A program made the position numbers and the translations under genes. A stretch of 64,000 nucleotides of DNA from Epiperipatus broadwayi (lineage: Eukaryota > Onychophora > Udeonychophora > Euonychophora > Peripatidae), in the NCBI GenBank assembly GCA_028023455.1, contig JAQFVV010006551.1, positions 355,001-419,000 on the forward strand, given 5' to 3'. A model generated the notes under the pieces. The model was not told where the DNA came from. It was given only the letters and a program-made list of their open reading frames with translations, and ran no database searches. The first letter of the stretch is position 1; every line of letters begins with the position of its first letter. This document shows, piece by piece, positions 48,679-59,765 of the stretch.

Positions 48679-51600
48679 TGTAACCCTTCACTTGCCCCTC
48701 AACTACCTATCGTGCCAAATATGTGGCGGCACTATAAATTGTAACCGTTAATTGTGTGGTCCCAACTACATAACGTAAGTGCACTAAGAATCTTAACTTC
48801 GATCACTGATCAATTCCCGTTGCACATTGTCAGCTATTAAGAGCTGTATCCAAAAGCATATCATGCTATCTATTTTATGCACCAAAGACCACAACCAACA
48901 TCTGGAGCAACTTACCACAGACCAAACTAATGATCTAACATAAACTTTTTATGATTTAATTTGATCGCAGCCAGGGTGTACCGCGAAGAACTATCATAGT
49001 AGTATGATAAAATACATTAAACAAATTATAAGTGTAATGTTATTATTTTTCAAACCTTAATTTGCGATTTTTATTGTATGAGACCCGATGGCCGACCATG
49101 TACAAGATGGCATAATTTGTGGAATTACATAAGATTATGAAATTTTAAACCATCTATATGATTTCTAATACAAATGCTAGTCCAGGTAAAGCTTTGCAAT
49201 AAATAAACATAAATACTTGGGTTCTTTTTTTTTATAGTTTACTATATTACTGAGACTCTTATTATACTGACAAATGACAATTTAAAAACGTTAAGTAAAT
49301 ATATTCAATCATGTCATTATCTGGTAAATCTGTTTACAAGTTTAATAATCAATTTGTATTGTATACTAGAATCAACTACGCAAAGCCAAAATGATGGAAA
49401 AGGTAAATGGGATTTTATTGTACCTTACACATCATAAACTACCAAAGACGAAAAGCATCCAAATGTTTTCTCAAAATATCATTAAACTCTTATATCATGT
49501 TGACGATAGTATGTACTTCAATGTATGCTCTATCCAAGGTTTATGATTTCTGATTTTACGAATGACACATAGCAACGGCACAGTAAGTTTAATTATAAAT
49601 CAACGTTTATTTACAAATTTATGAATAATAAGTAATTAATTCCAATGTTATAATTAAAGACATAAATAAACAAATAAAATAAATAAATTATAATTCCATC
49701 GACTTTCTTCAATAACATCTCATAGGTACAGTTTTTAAAAACCTAATCATACCTTATATTTCAATTTGATATAATGAATATTGAGGAAATTATACTAAAT
49801 TCAGCATCAACTCATGAAATATTTAACGTCATTTCCAGATTCAATAAATCCATACCGTAAACTTATAATAATATAATAAATAATATTATATCTGTAGGAT
49901 TTAGCTATAATGCAATCATTAAATAAAGTGAAAATTTAAACTTACATTCCGGTAAATAATAATCAACCAACAGTTAATTATTATGAAGTAACTTGAATAG
50001 AATGTCCTGCTACAATTTGATGATCTAACTTATAAATTATACTTACAAATGAAAGAAGATGATTTAGCAGATTAACTAAAATACTTTGCCCAACTTATAT
50101 CTATGAAGTAAAACATATTCCTGTGGATGCATTCATCTACACGTAGGAATTAAATAACACTAAACGTTTTGTGGATTTATACACCATCATAAAGCAATAA
50201 GTACAAGTACACCATTCCGCGGATTAACCACCAGCGCAGGAATGAGTGTAAAATACAAAAAATGGCAATTAAGTAATCTGCGGATTAACCACCAGCACAG
50301 ATTAATGCCCTTTAACATTATAAAACAACATTACTATTTACTTCACATTAAAGTGCAAAATCATCCTCCTCAGTTATTCTGACCATTCAGAAAACACTAA
50401 CACTTTAGCAAATGTGGGTTCTTGCATAATAAAATGTTACACTAATCAGGACAACTAATGTACTAACTTATCTTGCTTAAAATAAAACATATGTAATATA
50501 GTATAAGTAATATTAGTATAGGAATATAAATCTGGAAAGACTCACAAAATACCTCATAAAGATTGATACATCTCATGAATTCATTTAGTACTTTTCAAGC
50601 TTTTTCGCAAGCGCTATTCTCTTGAATAAATATTTTATTCAACCCCTATTAATTTAAACTTAATAAAATATAACTTATGAACTTCACATGCAAGTTCATA
50701 TAACGATAAAATTAAAGTAATGCATTATTCATCAAATACATAAAATTTAACAGGTGTGTGTGTGATATAAATTAAATGTATAGCATTTTATAGTTCAATA
50801 CATGAATTTTAGCAGGTGTGTGTATCACAAATTGGATTGTATAGCATTTTATAACTCCAAATATGATCCGTGGAATCCATGTACGATGTGTCGAACAATA
50901 AATATACGAAGTAATAGCTATAATTATAGTTGAATTCCATACATGCAATTTTATCCATTTGTATTAGTTATTATAATCACTATTAGATTAACGATTTTAC
51001 GTGGCTACATAAACATGAAACAATTTCAAAACATGACATGCAGAATTTAAATGAAAATGTTTTTCATAAGTTATTAATCTCTACATTTCTCTATTAAAAA
51101 TGTTCCAAGTTTATCACATCCATGCTAATATTTATTTATCCACGCTTAAATCTAGGAATACTAATTATAGCAATTAATTCAATCATTCCAAACTGACGAT
51201 AAAATTAGAAAATAGCTTTGATTAATTATTTGAAGACTGTTTATTATCCAAATGTTAAACAAATTAACTAGCAAATATATTACTGGCATTGTAAAGTTAA
51301 ATATCAATCAATACTATATTTTTATTAGAATTAGAAACGGAAATATTAAACTATGTTGATAACTTTAACATTTTACTTTAATTTAAACTTCTTCTTTTTT
51401 AAAAAGCAAATTTTCATATTCATAAAACTTCTGTAATTAAAATACTTATTTAATTTTTCCAAATTGTAGAATAATAAACATTTTAAAACATACCAAACTC
51501 TTGCAATTAATTCTTTTAAACTGGGAAGCTCCGACATTTTAAAAATGTAATATTGGAAAATTTTTACCGGTGATTTGATCCACTTGGCCAGCCGACTTGA

Positions 51601-52177
51601 ACAGACTTTTAAATTTAGCAATTCATCTTATAATTAAATACCACTATGTTATTTTTACGTTTATAGCAAACTTTGTGGTAATCCGTTTACTTGTTAACTA
51701 TTTTAAAATAAGCTTATCAAATTTACACCATTTGCCTTTTACCATTTTCTTTTCTTTCTCCCTCCAAAAGCAAACTAACAGACGATCTTCTCTTAAATTC
51801 GCGCTCTTTTCTTTTTTTACATTGAGACGCATACGTAATTACTGTATTTATTTTTAATAATTAATTTTAATTGAACAAATGGTTTTTTGTTAATTCAATG
51901 GAAATAATTTTTAAGATCATTTTAAACAAATAAAAACAAAATATTATTTTTAATAATATTTTACCAAATTTTAATGTGTTGTCAAATTTTTAAAAAGTTA
52001 AACATTTTGATATGAGTTAGTATATGGGAAGAAGCAAATTTAAATTTATTAAAATAATATAAGAGAGTAATCTGTTCAAAGTGCAAATCAAGCCAATCAA
52101 ATCACCAAAAGAAGAAAGAGAAATTTTTATACTAGTTACATCAATTATTATATTTTATACTAAAATATATGGTTACA
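48679..52177 (-). repeat. 3' LTR (element orientation minus)
   Basis: A direct repeat of 55058-58553. Its outer boundary next to the interior is GGTTACA at 52171-52177, followed on the plus strand by GTTTACACCCCCCTATGG, the complement of a typical polypurine tract. It carries the same short ORF and splice-donor motif as the other LTR (ATG at 51537, GTATGT at 51493-51488). The length, about 3.5 kb, is far above the few hundred bases usual for LTRs. Confidence 0.93.
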
Positions 52178-52179
52178 GT

Positions 52180-52195
52180 TTACACCCCCCTATGG
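52180..52195 (-). promoter_or_regulatory. Polypurine tract
   Basis: On the minus strand CATAGGGGGGTGTAAAC lies directly before the 3' LTR start TGTAACC. A run of G after a short A/T lead is the usual plus-strand primer signal in Gypsy-like elements. It supports the minus orientation and the LTR boundary. Confidence 0.75.
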
Positions 52196-52332
52196 AAAAA
52201 AATTTATCTTTCTTCAGAATTCCATTTCATCAAATTCTACTAAGGTACATCATAAGTCACTATTTTTATTATCCTATCTATAATTTATCATCAATCTGAA
52301 TATGGTATAACATTTACACGATATAAATCCCC

Positions 52333-52527
52333 CTAATTTATTGAAGGTACAGGTTTCAAACTACGTGCATTGTAGGTGCCTCGGATTCCTTCAGGGGTTG
52401 AGAGCATAAATGCATTCTCTCCCACCTGGCTTTCAATCATGAAAGGTCCATTATATAAGCTTAAAAATTTTCTAAATTCGTTTTTCTTTAAGTTGCTAAC
52501 ATGAGGAACTTTTCCATGAGGCCCCTT
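52333..52527 (-). pseudogene. Integrase C-terminal tail (GPY/F-type module), remnant of pol
   Basis: Immediately after the gag TAG (52528-52530), in the same frame, 64 codons follow: VPHVSNLKKNEFRKF, LYNGPFMIESQVGENAF, GTYNARSLKPVPSIN, then TAG at 52333. 'NGPF-I---VG-NAF-L' and 'Y-A--LKP' is the GPY/F module at the very end of Gypsy-type integrases, where it helps bind DNA. About a thousand codons of protease, reverse transcriptase, RNase H and integrase core are missing between gag and this tail. It has no start of its own and would need stop-codon readthrough to be made. Confidence 0.85.
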
Positions 52528-54555
52528 CTAGTTTAATGTATTACTTTTAACATTTGTCTTAATATCCTTTGTGTGAGGTGGTTTAATTCCACTAACAGAA
52601 GGTTGATCTCTATCTTGGGTCTTATTAATTAGACTAGGTTGACCATTAACTCTATGATAAAATTTTGGTCGTTTATAACTACGACTCCTACTCTGGTATC
52701 TGTTATCACGATAAGGACTTCTTATTGGAGCAACATTAACATTAGCAATGGAACAGTTATGAGAAGCTCTAGCCTCCTTTCCACCTCTATATCTGTTTTC
52801 CAGGTCACATTCACTTGTCTCAAGTGCATCTAAGATCTCTGACACCTCATCAATTGTATACTTATCTGCAGCAATCAAAACTTGTTCAATCTGTCGAGGT
52901 AAGTTATGTCTTAAGATCCTGACTATATGATGCTCAGATAATGGGAAAGCAGTTAAAGTTTTAAGTTTGACCGCCTGTCCACGAAAAAATTGAGTATAGC
53001 TACCTTTATTAGCATTGTACTTTTCTCGAGTGATTTGATAACGCATGTTATCCTGACGATCTTCACCCCAGAAACTTGACATTATTAAATGTTTAAAATC
53101 TCCATATGTTTGAGGACAATCAAACAAAGACTGCCACCAATCTTTTGCAGCAGCATAAAGATGGTTGCTGGAGATAGCCAGTTTTTCTCTTTCTGAAAAT
53201 GCACATAAAGTAAACAATTCCTCCAAATTTTGAAGAAATTCTAGAGGGTTTTCCAAATACTCCCCTTTAAATGGCTTAATCTTTAGAAATTTAAGAGCTG
53301 TAGATCCACCCATAGACATATCTGTGTTCTTGACATCATTGGCTACAGATTCAATTCCTAATGGTTTTTGGAAAATGGGAGTTGTGCGGATACCAGTAAA
53401 ATTACCATCTGATACAACTACTTCTTTAACAGAGGTCTCTGTCCCATCCACATAATACTTGGTGTTTTGACCAATGAAATTATCATTTTTCTCTTGAGCC
53501 TTTTGAATTTCTAACATTTTTAGCTGAAGATTTTCAATCTTTGCCTCTAGTTTCTGTCCTTCTTTAAACTCATTTGACTCATTTGGCCACTCTTGACATT
53601 TATCCCTCATTTCCTTCCACTCTTTCTGCATCATTTCTAAATCTCCACTAAATTTAGCATTAGTCTTTTTTAATTCTTTATTTTCTACTTTAGACCTATT
53701 GATAGTTTCCTCCAAAATCTTTTTAATGCTACCCAATTCTGCTCTGCTCTCTGTTACAGATTCACTCATGGATTTAATTTTATCGATAGATTTAGCAGAT
53801 TGAGACTCTACTTCTTGAACTTTATAGTTCATTTCACTAACTATTTGTGCCAACTGACTCCTTGAGTCTCCCATTGCCACATCAAGCACCTTCAGTTTAG
53901 TGTCCACATTCTCCTCGTGGGTTATAAACTTATTTCCAATTTCTTCTATCTGAACTTCTAAGTGCTTTTTATAATCGAAGAAATTAAGTTTAATTTCTTC
54001 TAATTTAATATCGGACTCCCCTTTAGCTGCCTTACAACTATTCTCTAAGGATTGAAATTTTTGATTAAATTCCTCCACTGTTTTTACCCTAGCAGCTTCT
54101 ATTTTTTCTTTCACAAACTCCTGAACTTCAGCCATTTTATTCTCAAAACTATCTAATTTTTCAGTCTGTTCATTCAATTTTTCAGTCATCTCTTTTTGAG
54201 AAATAGACTGTTCATTCAATTTTTCAGTCATCTCTTTTTGATAAATAGACTGTTCATTCAATTTTTCAGTCTGTTCATTCAATTTTTCAGTCTGTTCATT
54301 CAATTTTTCAGTCATCTCTTTTTGAGAAATAGACTGTTCATTCAATTTTTCAGTCATCTCCTTTTGAGACTCTAACATCTCTTTTTGGGAAAGAGATTGT
54401 TCGTTCAATTTTTCAGACTGTTCATTCATTTTTAGAGACTGTTCATTCATTCCAATCTCTATGCGTTGAAGCATCAACATAAACCGTTGTTGGAAATCAA
54501 GATCAGGAACTTCTTGAGTTCTCTCAGGATAATTAAGTTCTTCAGAATCACTCAT
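52528..54555 (-). CDS. gag: Gag protein of the long-LTR retrotransposon, intact
   Basis: The structural protein that would form the particle packaging element RNA. The ORF has 675 codons without interruption, starting at the first ATG after the leader (MSDSEELNYPERTQ). Residues about 35-140 are tandem 7- and 14-residue repeats (KLNEQTE, KLNEQSISQKEMTE); helical coiled-coil sequence continues to about 370. Residues about 421-580 form a capsid domain of the Retrotrans_gag type (PFKGEYLENPLEFLQNLEEL, DWWQSLF, YGDFKHLIMSSF, YTQFFRGQ, LRHNLPRQIEQVL). The last about 90 residues are basic (RYQSRSRSYKRPKFYHR) and could bind RNA; no CCHC zinc knuckle is visible, which is a departure from many gags. 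It is followed by TAG and the integrase tail. Confidence 0.9.
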   Translation of the reverse strand: MSDSEELNYPERTQEVPDLDFQQRFMLMLQRIEIGMNEQSLKMNEQSEKLNEQSLSQKEMLESQKEMTEKLNEQSISQKEMTEKLNEQTEKLNEQTEKLNEQSIYQKEMTEKLNEQSISQKEMTEKLNEQTEKLDSFENKMAEVQEFVKEKIEAARVKTVEEFNQKFQSLENSCKAAKGESDIKLEEIKLNFFDYKKHLEVQIEEIGNKFITHEENVDTKLKVLDVAMGDSRSQLAQIVSEMNYKVQEVESQSAKSIDKIKSMSESVTESRAELGSIKKILEETINRSKVENKELKKTNAKFSGDLEMMQKEWKEMRDKCQEWPNESNEFKEGQKLEAKIENLQLKMLEIQKAQEKNDNFIGQNTKYYVDGTETSVKEVVVSDGNFTGIRTTPIFQKPLGIESVANDVKNTDMSMGGSTALKFLKIKPFKGEYLENPLEFLQNLEELFTLCAFSEREKLAISSNHLYAAAKDWWQSLFDCPQTYGDFKHLIMSSFWGEDRQDNMRYQITREKYNANKGSYTQFFRGQAVKLKTLTAFPLSEHHIVRILRHNLPRQIEQVLIAADKYTIDEVSEILDALETSECDLENRYRGGKEARASHNCSIANVNVAPIRSPYRDNRYQSRSRSYKRPKFYHRVNGQPSLINKTQDRDQPSVSGIKPPHTKDIKTNVKSNTLN

Positions 54556-55057
54556 TTTGAGTATTTTATAACAACTATTTCAATATTTTGTGAAACCAAA
54601 CTTTTACTTTCCTAAAATATGTGTTTTAATAACAATGATCAATTAAAATCTTGTTCAAGCCGACCAACCACTAAATCCTCACCACCAATAATCTATCCCA
54701 GATGGTATATATCACATTCACACTAAAATAATCTGAACCCCCACTTTAAATATTTGCAGTATTATAACAACTACTTTATAAACCCTTGATAATTTCAACT
54801 TCTCCCAATTCAACCATAAATATTGGTATATCTTGGAATACGATTGCTATTGTCATCAGAAATCTATATAAGTAACTTGGAGAAATATATAGCAATAAAA
54901 CATACAATATTTTATCACCATGATAGAGCATTTGTCACATGATAATATTCCTGTAATATGGGAAATTAAAATTGTAATGAACAATCATTAATTAATTCAG
55001 TTATAATGACTGTATAACCTCAACATATCGGGCCGATCACGTTGTGGCACCAAAAAT
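54556..55057 (-). other. Retrotransposon leader with primer binding site and splice-acceptor-like motif
   Basis: This untranslated leader lies between the 5' LTR and gag. Directly after the LTR the minus strand gives TGGTGCCACAACGTGATC (55052-55035), a primer binding site beginning with the obligatory TGG; I cannot name the tRNA with confidence. Near 54625 the minus strand reads ACACATATTTTAG followed by GAAAG, a fair 3' splice site that could pair with the donor in the 5' LTR. Confidence 0.65.
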
Positions 55058-58000
55058 TGTAACCCTTCCCTTGCCCTCTCATCTACCTATCATGCCGAAC
55101 ATGTGGCGGCACTAATAATTGTAACCGTTAATTGTGTGGTCCCAACTACATAACGTAAGTGCACTAAGAATCTTAACTTCGATCACTGATCAATTCCCGT
55201 TGCACATTGTCAGCTATTAAGAGCTGTATCCAAAAGCATATCATGCTATCTATTTTATGCACCAAAGACCACAACCAACATCTGGAGCAACTTACCACAG
55301 ACCAAACTAATGATCTAACATAAACTTTTTATGATTTAATTTGATCGCAGCCAGGGTGTACCGCAAAGAACTATCATAGTAGTATGATAAAATACATTAA
55401 ACAAATTATAAGTGTAATGTTATTATTTTCAAACCTTAATTTGCGATTTTTATTGTATGAGACCCGATGGCCGACCATGTACAAGATGGCATAATTTGTG
55501 GAATTACATAAGATTATGAAATTTTAAACCATCTATATGATTTCTAATACAGATGCTAGTCCAGGTAAAGCTTTGCAATAAATAAACATAAATACTTGGG
55601 TTTTTTTTTTTTTTTATAGTTTACTATATTACTGAGACTCTTATTATACTGACAAATGACAATTGAAAAACGTTAAGTAAATATATTCAATCATGTCATT
55701 ATCTGGTAAATCTGTTTACAGGTTTAATAATCAATTTGTATTGTATACTAGAATCAACTACGCAAAGCCAAAATGATGGAAAAGGTAAATGGGATTTTAT
55801 TGTACCTTACACATCATAAACTACCAAAGAGGAAAAGCATCCAAATGTTTCTCAAAATATCATTAAACTCTTATATCATGTTGACGATAGTATGTACTTC
55901 AATGTATGCTCTATCCAAGGTTTATGATTTCTGATTTTACGAATGACACATAGCAACGGTACAGTAAGTTTAATTATAAATCAACGTTTATTTACAAATT
56001 TATGAATAATAAGTAATTAATTCCAATGTTATAATTAAAGACATAAATAAACAAATAAAATAAATAAATTATAATTCCATCGACTTTCTTCAATAACATC
56101 TCATAGGTACAGTTTTTAAAAACCTAATCATACCTTATATTTCAATTTGATATAATTAATACTGAGGAAATTATACTAAATTCAGCATCAACTCATGAAA
56201 TATTTAACGTCATTTCCAGATTCAATAAATCCATACCGTAAACTTATAATAATATAATAAATAATATTATATCTGTAGGATTTAGCTATAATGCAATCAT
56301 TAAATAAAGTGAAAATTTAAACTTACATTCCGGTAAATAATAATCAACCAACAGTTAATTATTATGAAGTGACTTGAATAGAATGTCCTGCTACAATTTG
56401 ATGATCTAACTTATAAATTATACTTACAAATGAAAGAAGATGATTTAGCAGATTAACTAAAATACTTTGCCCAACTTATATCTATGAAGTAAAACATATT
56501 CCTGTGGATGCATTCATCTACACGTAGGAATTAAATAACACTAAACGTTTTGTGGATTTATACACCATCATAAAGCAATAAGTACAAGTACACCATTCCG
56601 CGGATTAACCACCAGCGCAGGAATGAGTGTAAAATACAAAAAATGGCAATTATGTAATCTGCGGATTAACCACCAGCACAGATTAATGCCCTTTAACATT
56701 ATAAAACAACATTACTATTTACTTCACATTAAAGTGCAAAATCATCCTCCTCAGTTATTCTGACCATTCAGAAAACACTGACACTTTAGCAAATGTGGGT
56801 TCTTGCATAATAAAATGTTACACTAATCAGGACAGCTAATGTACTAACTTATCTTGCTTAAATAAAACATATGTAATATAGTATAAGTAATATTAGTATG
56901 GGAATATAAATCTGGAAAGACTCACAAAATACCTCATAAAGATTGATACATCTCATGAATTCATTTAGTACTTTTCAAGCTTTTTCGCAAGCGCTATTCT
57001 CTTGAATAAATATTTTATTCAACCCCTATTAATTTAAACTTAATAAAATATAACTTATGAACTTCACATGCAAGTTCATATAACGATAAAATTAAAGCAA
57101 TGCATTATTCATCAAATACATAAAATTTAACAGTGTGTGTGTGATATAAATTAAATGTATAGAATTTTATAGTTCAATACATGAATTTTAGCAGGTGTGT
57201 GTATCACAAATTGGATTGTATAGCATTTTATAACTCCAAATATGATCCGTGGAATCCATGTACGATGTGTCGAACAACAAGTATACGAAGCAATAGCTAT
57301 AATTATAGTTGAATTCCATACATGCAATTTTATCCATTTGTATTAGTTATTATAATCACTATTAGATTAACGATTTTACGTGGCTACATAAACATGAAAC
57401 AATTTCAAAACATGACACGCAGAATTTAAATGAAAATGTTTTTCATAAGTTATTAATCTCTACATTTCTCTATTAAAAATGTTCCAAGTTTATCACATCC
57501 ATGCTAATATTTATTTATCCACGCTTAAATCTAGGAATACTAATTATAGCAATTAATTCAATCATTCCAAACTGACGATAAAATTAGAAAATAGCTTTGA
57601 TTAATTATTTGAAGACTGTTTATTATCCAAATGTTAAACAAATTAACTAGCAAATATATTACTGGCATTGTAAAGTTAAATATCAATCAATACTATATTT
57701 TTATTAGAATTAGAAATGGAAATATTAAACTATGTTGATAACTTTAACATTTTACTTTAATTTAATCTTCTTCTTTTTAAAAAAGCAAATTTTCATATTC
57801 ATAAAACTTCTGTAATTAAAATACTTATTTAATTTTTCCAAATTGTAGAATAATAAACATTTTAAAACATACCAAACTCTTGCAATTAATTCTTTTAAAC
57901 TGGGAAGCTCCGACATTTTAAAAATGTAATATTGGAAAATTTTTACCGGTGATTTGATCCACTTGGCCAGCCGACTTGAACAGACTTTTAAATTTAGCAA

Positions 58001-58553
58001 TTCATCTTATAATTAAATACCACTATGTTATTTTTACGTTTATAGCAAATTTTGTGGTAATCCGTTTACTTGTTAACTATTTTAAAATAAGCTTATCAAA
58101 TTTACACCATTTGCCTTTTACCATTTTCTTTTCTTTCTCCCTCCAAAAGCAAACTATCAGACGATCTTCTCTTAAATTCGCGCTCTTTTCTTTTTTTACA
58201 TTGAGACGCATACGTAATTACTGTATTTATTTTTAATAATTAATTTTAATTGAACAAATGGTTTTTTAATTCAATGGAAATAATAATTTAAGATCATTTT
58301 GAACAAATAAAAATAAAATATTATTTTAATAATATTTTACCAAATTTTAATGTGTTGTCAAATTTTTAAAAAGTTAAACATTTTGATATGAGTCAGTATA
58401 TGGGAAGAAGCAAATTTAAATTTATTAAAATAATATAAGAGAGTAATCTGTTCAAAGTGCAAATCAAGCCAATCAAATCACCAAAAGAAGAAAGAAAAAT
58501 TTTTATACCAGTTACATCAATTATTATATTTTATACTAAAATATATGGTTACA
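55058..58553 (-). repeat. 5' LTR (element orientation minus)
   Basis: The LTR that would drive the element. Its outer end is GGTTACA (58547-58553). A CCAAT box lies at about 58478. Around 58160-58200 the sequence is less A+T-rich with CG dinucleotides (cgcgctcttttc), a possible start region. On the element strand an ATG at 57916 opens MSELPSLKELIARV, and after 14 codons meets a canonical splice donor (G|GTATGT at 57872-57867). About 60 bases inside the gag-proximal end there is a diverged second copy of the LTR-end/primer-binding-site junction (about 55102-55126). Confidence 0.92.
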
Positions 58554-58559
58554 ATATAT

Positions 58560-58744
58560 ATATATGAAGCATATCATGTATTAATTTTTGCACAGAGAAA
58601 TTGTTCTGTCCAGCACACAATGGATCATGTTTAAAGTTTCTATTATTTCCAAAAAGATTTTCATTCGCTGAAACAGAAAAGTCTTTTGCTCAGTTAGATT
58701 GACAACAATCAGTTGAAATTGCAATCATCTTCATCAACGCTAAG
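58560..58744. other. Spacer between LTR element and foldback
   Basis: I see no gene or repeat here; the sequence from about 58690 ('gattgacaacaatcagttg') may extend the left arm of the following foldback. Confidence 0.4.
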
Positions 58745-59100
58745 GTTGTAATGAAGAACTACTGTTTTCAAGTAATAATGAGATTGTGATTGTACATGAA
58801 TTAAAGAACATTCATCCATATGTATATTAGATGTTTGTCCAATCAGAATAGGAGGCTGATTAAAAATATTTTTTATTCATTTTGTTTTACGTCAGCTGAT
58901 ATACATATGAATGAATTTTTTTTAATTTTTTTTTTTCATATGTCATAGCATCGGCCGGGACGCGAACCCACAACTGTCTGCAACCAACTACTTGCTTGCA
59001 AGGTGGCTGCGATGACCTCTCAGCTAACAATGCTTGACAATTTTTTTTTAAATTTATACAACAATCTCAATCTCATTATTACTTGAGATGCAATAGTCCT
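58745..59100. repeat. Foldback interrupted by a SINE
   Basis: 'atgaagaactactgttttca' plus 'agtaataatgagattgtgat' (about 58750-58790) is matched in inverse by 'atctcaatctcattattact' plus 'tgagatgcaatagtccttca' (about 59055-59093). The loop between the arms holds the SINE at 58924-59040. Remaining loop sequence is A+T-rich. Confidence 0.75.
58924..59040 (-). mobile_element. tRNA-derived SINE, copy 3
   Basis: On the minus strand: A box TAGCTGAGAGG (59016-59026), B box GGTTCGCGTCCC (58957-58968), tail GGCCGATGCTATGACATATG, then an A-run (plus-strand T-runs at about 58917-58936). It is the best preserved of the three copies and shares the 'cttgcttgcaagg' middle with the copy at 18826. It sits inside the loop of a foldback, so it inserted after that structure formed or into its unit. 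Confidence 0.85.
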
Positions 59101-59547
59101 TCATTGCCAGATTACTTGGTCACAGATAAATGCAAAATCATCAAAATAGAAATCTAGTTCAGTGAAGGAAATTTCTCTTTCAGTATATTTTTTTAAAGAT
59201 TTTACAAACTTTAAAAGGATTTATTATAGTATATATAAATGCATGCAATTAAAAATAAATACCATCAGTTTAATAATTAACATTTTAGAGTGATAGATTA
59301 TCTAAGAATCAAGTATATTTAATTTAATTAAAAGTCTCATAATAACATAATCTGATTGCAAAATGTATTCTAAATTGATTGTATATACATAAGAAACGTT
59401 AAAAATTAAATAAAAAGTAAATAAAATGATATTTATTTTTTAAATAATGTTTTTATGCAAATGACAGACTAAAAAGTAAAAAAAAAAAAAATCCATTTCT
59501 CGGTTAATTTGCCAATCTTGGAAAATATCAGGGAACTTAAGAATTAA
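59101..59547. other. A+T-rich DNA, no gene seen
   Basis: No coding region or repeat recognised. A run of A residues lies near 59480-59491. Confidence 0.5.
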
Positions 59548-59765
59548 AACAGGCAAAACTCACTATAGATATTGCCACACACAGCAAGCTAGAGTAATCA
59601 ATGGGTTCCAGAAGGCTTGTGCATAAAATCCCCATCTAGTGCCTACTCACCCAATATCCCCAGACTAGTGTCTGGCTTGTGGCCTTCGTTAGTGAGGAGC
59701 CTTGGATCTGAGAGCACTGCACCTAGATCTTAGGATCTAATGCAACTCTCCAGCAGCCACCTTTT
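59548..59765 (-). mobile_element. Family B element, inverted single-arm copy
   Basis: In reverse orientation the copy gives 'agttgcattagatcctaaga', 'ctcagatccaaggctcctca', the core 'ccacaagccagacactagtc' and the end 'gtgagttttgcc'. It matches the 12.1-kb copy including the segment absent from the palindromic copy. A further piece of the family end ('acatcacatgatcatcatt' in reverse) lies at about 60160-60182, so the unit may continue there with unrelated DNA between. Confidence 0.75.

Larger units (their letters stand above)
48679..58553 (-). mobile_element. Long-LTR retrotransposon, gag-only, pol deleted
   Basis: Two near-identical direct repeats of about 3.5 kb (48679-52177 and 55058-58553), with TGTAACC...GGTTACA ends, flank a 2.9-kb interior on the minus strand: primer binding site (55035-55052), a leader, an intact gag ORF (54555-52528), a 65-codon integrase tail (52527-52333) and a polypurine tract (about 52180-52195). 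Protease, reverse transcriptase, RNase H and the integrase core are absent. The LTRs differ by eye only at scattered single bases and homopolymer lengths, so the insertion is recent relative to the 28.6-kb element. Both flanks are TA repeats, hiding the exact target duplication. The gag fold and the GPY/F-type integrase tail fit a Gypsy-like element. Confidence 0.93.

Noticed and set aside
51597-51857. 86-codon plus-strand frame, repeated at 57976-58236
   Set aside because: It lies antisense in the LTR and is present twice only because the LTRs are duplicates; no domain or start context.
52639-52833. Plus-strand frame within the gag region
   Set aside because: Shadow of the 675-codon gag ORF on the opposite strand.
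48664-58565. Exact target-site duplication of the 3.5-kb-LTR element
   Set aside because: Both flanks are TA repeats, so any 4- to 5-base TA match is uninformative; the boundary can shift by a few bases.
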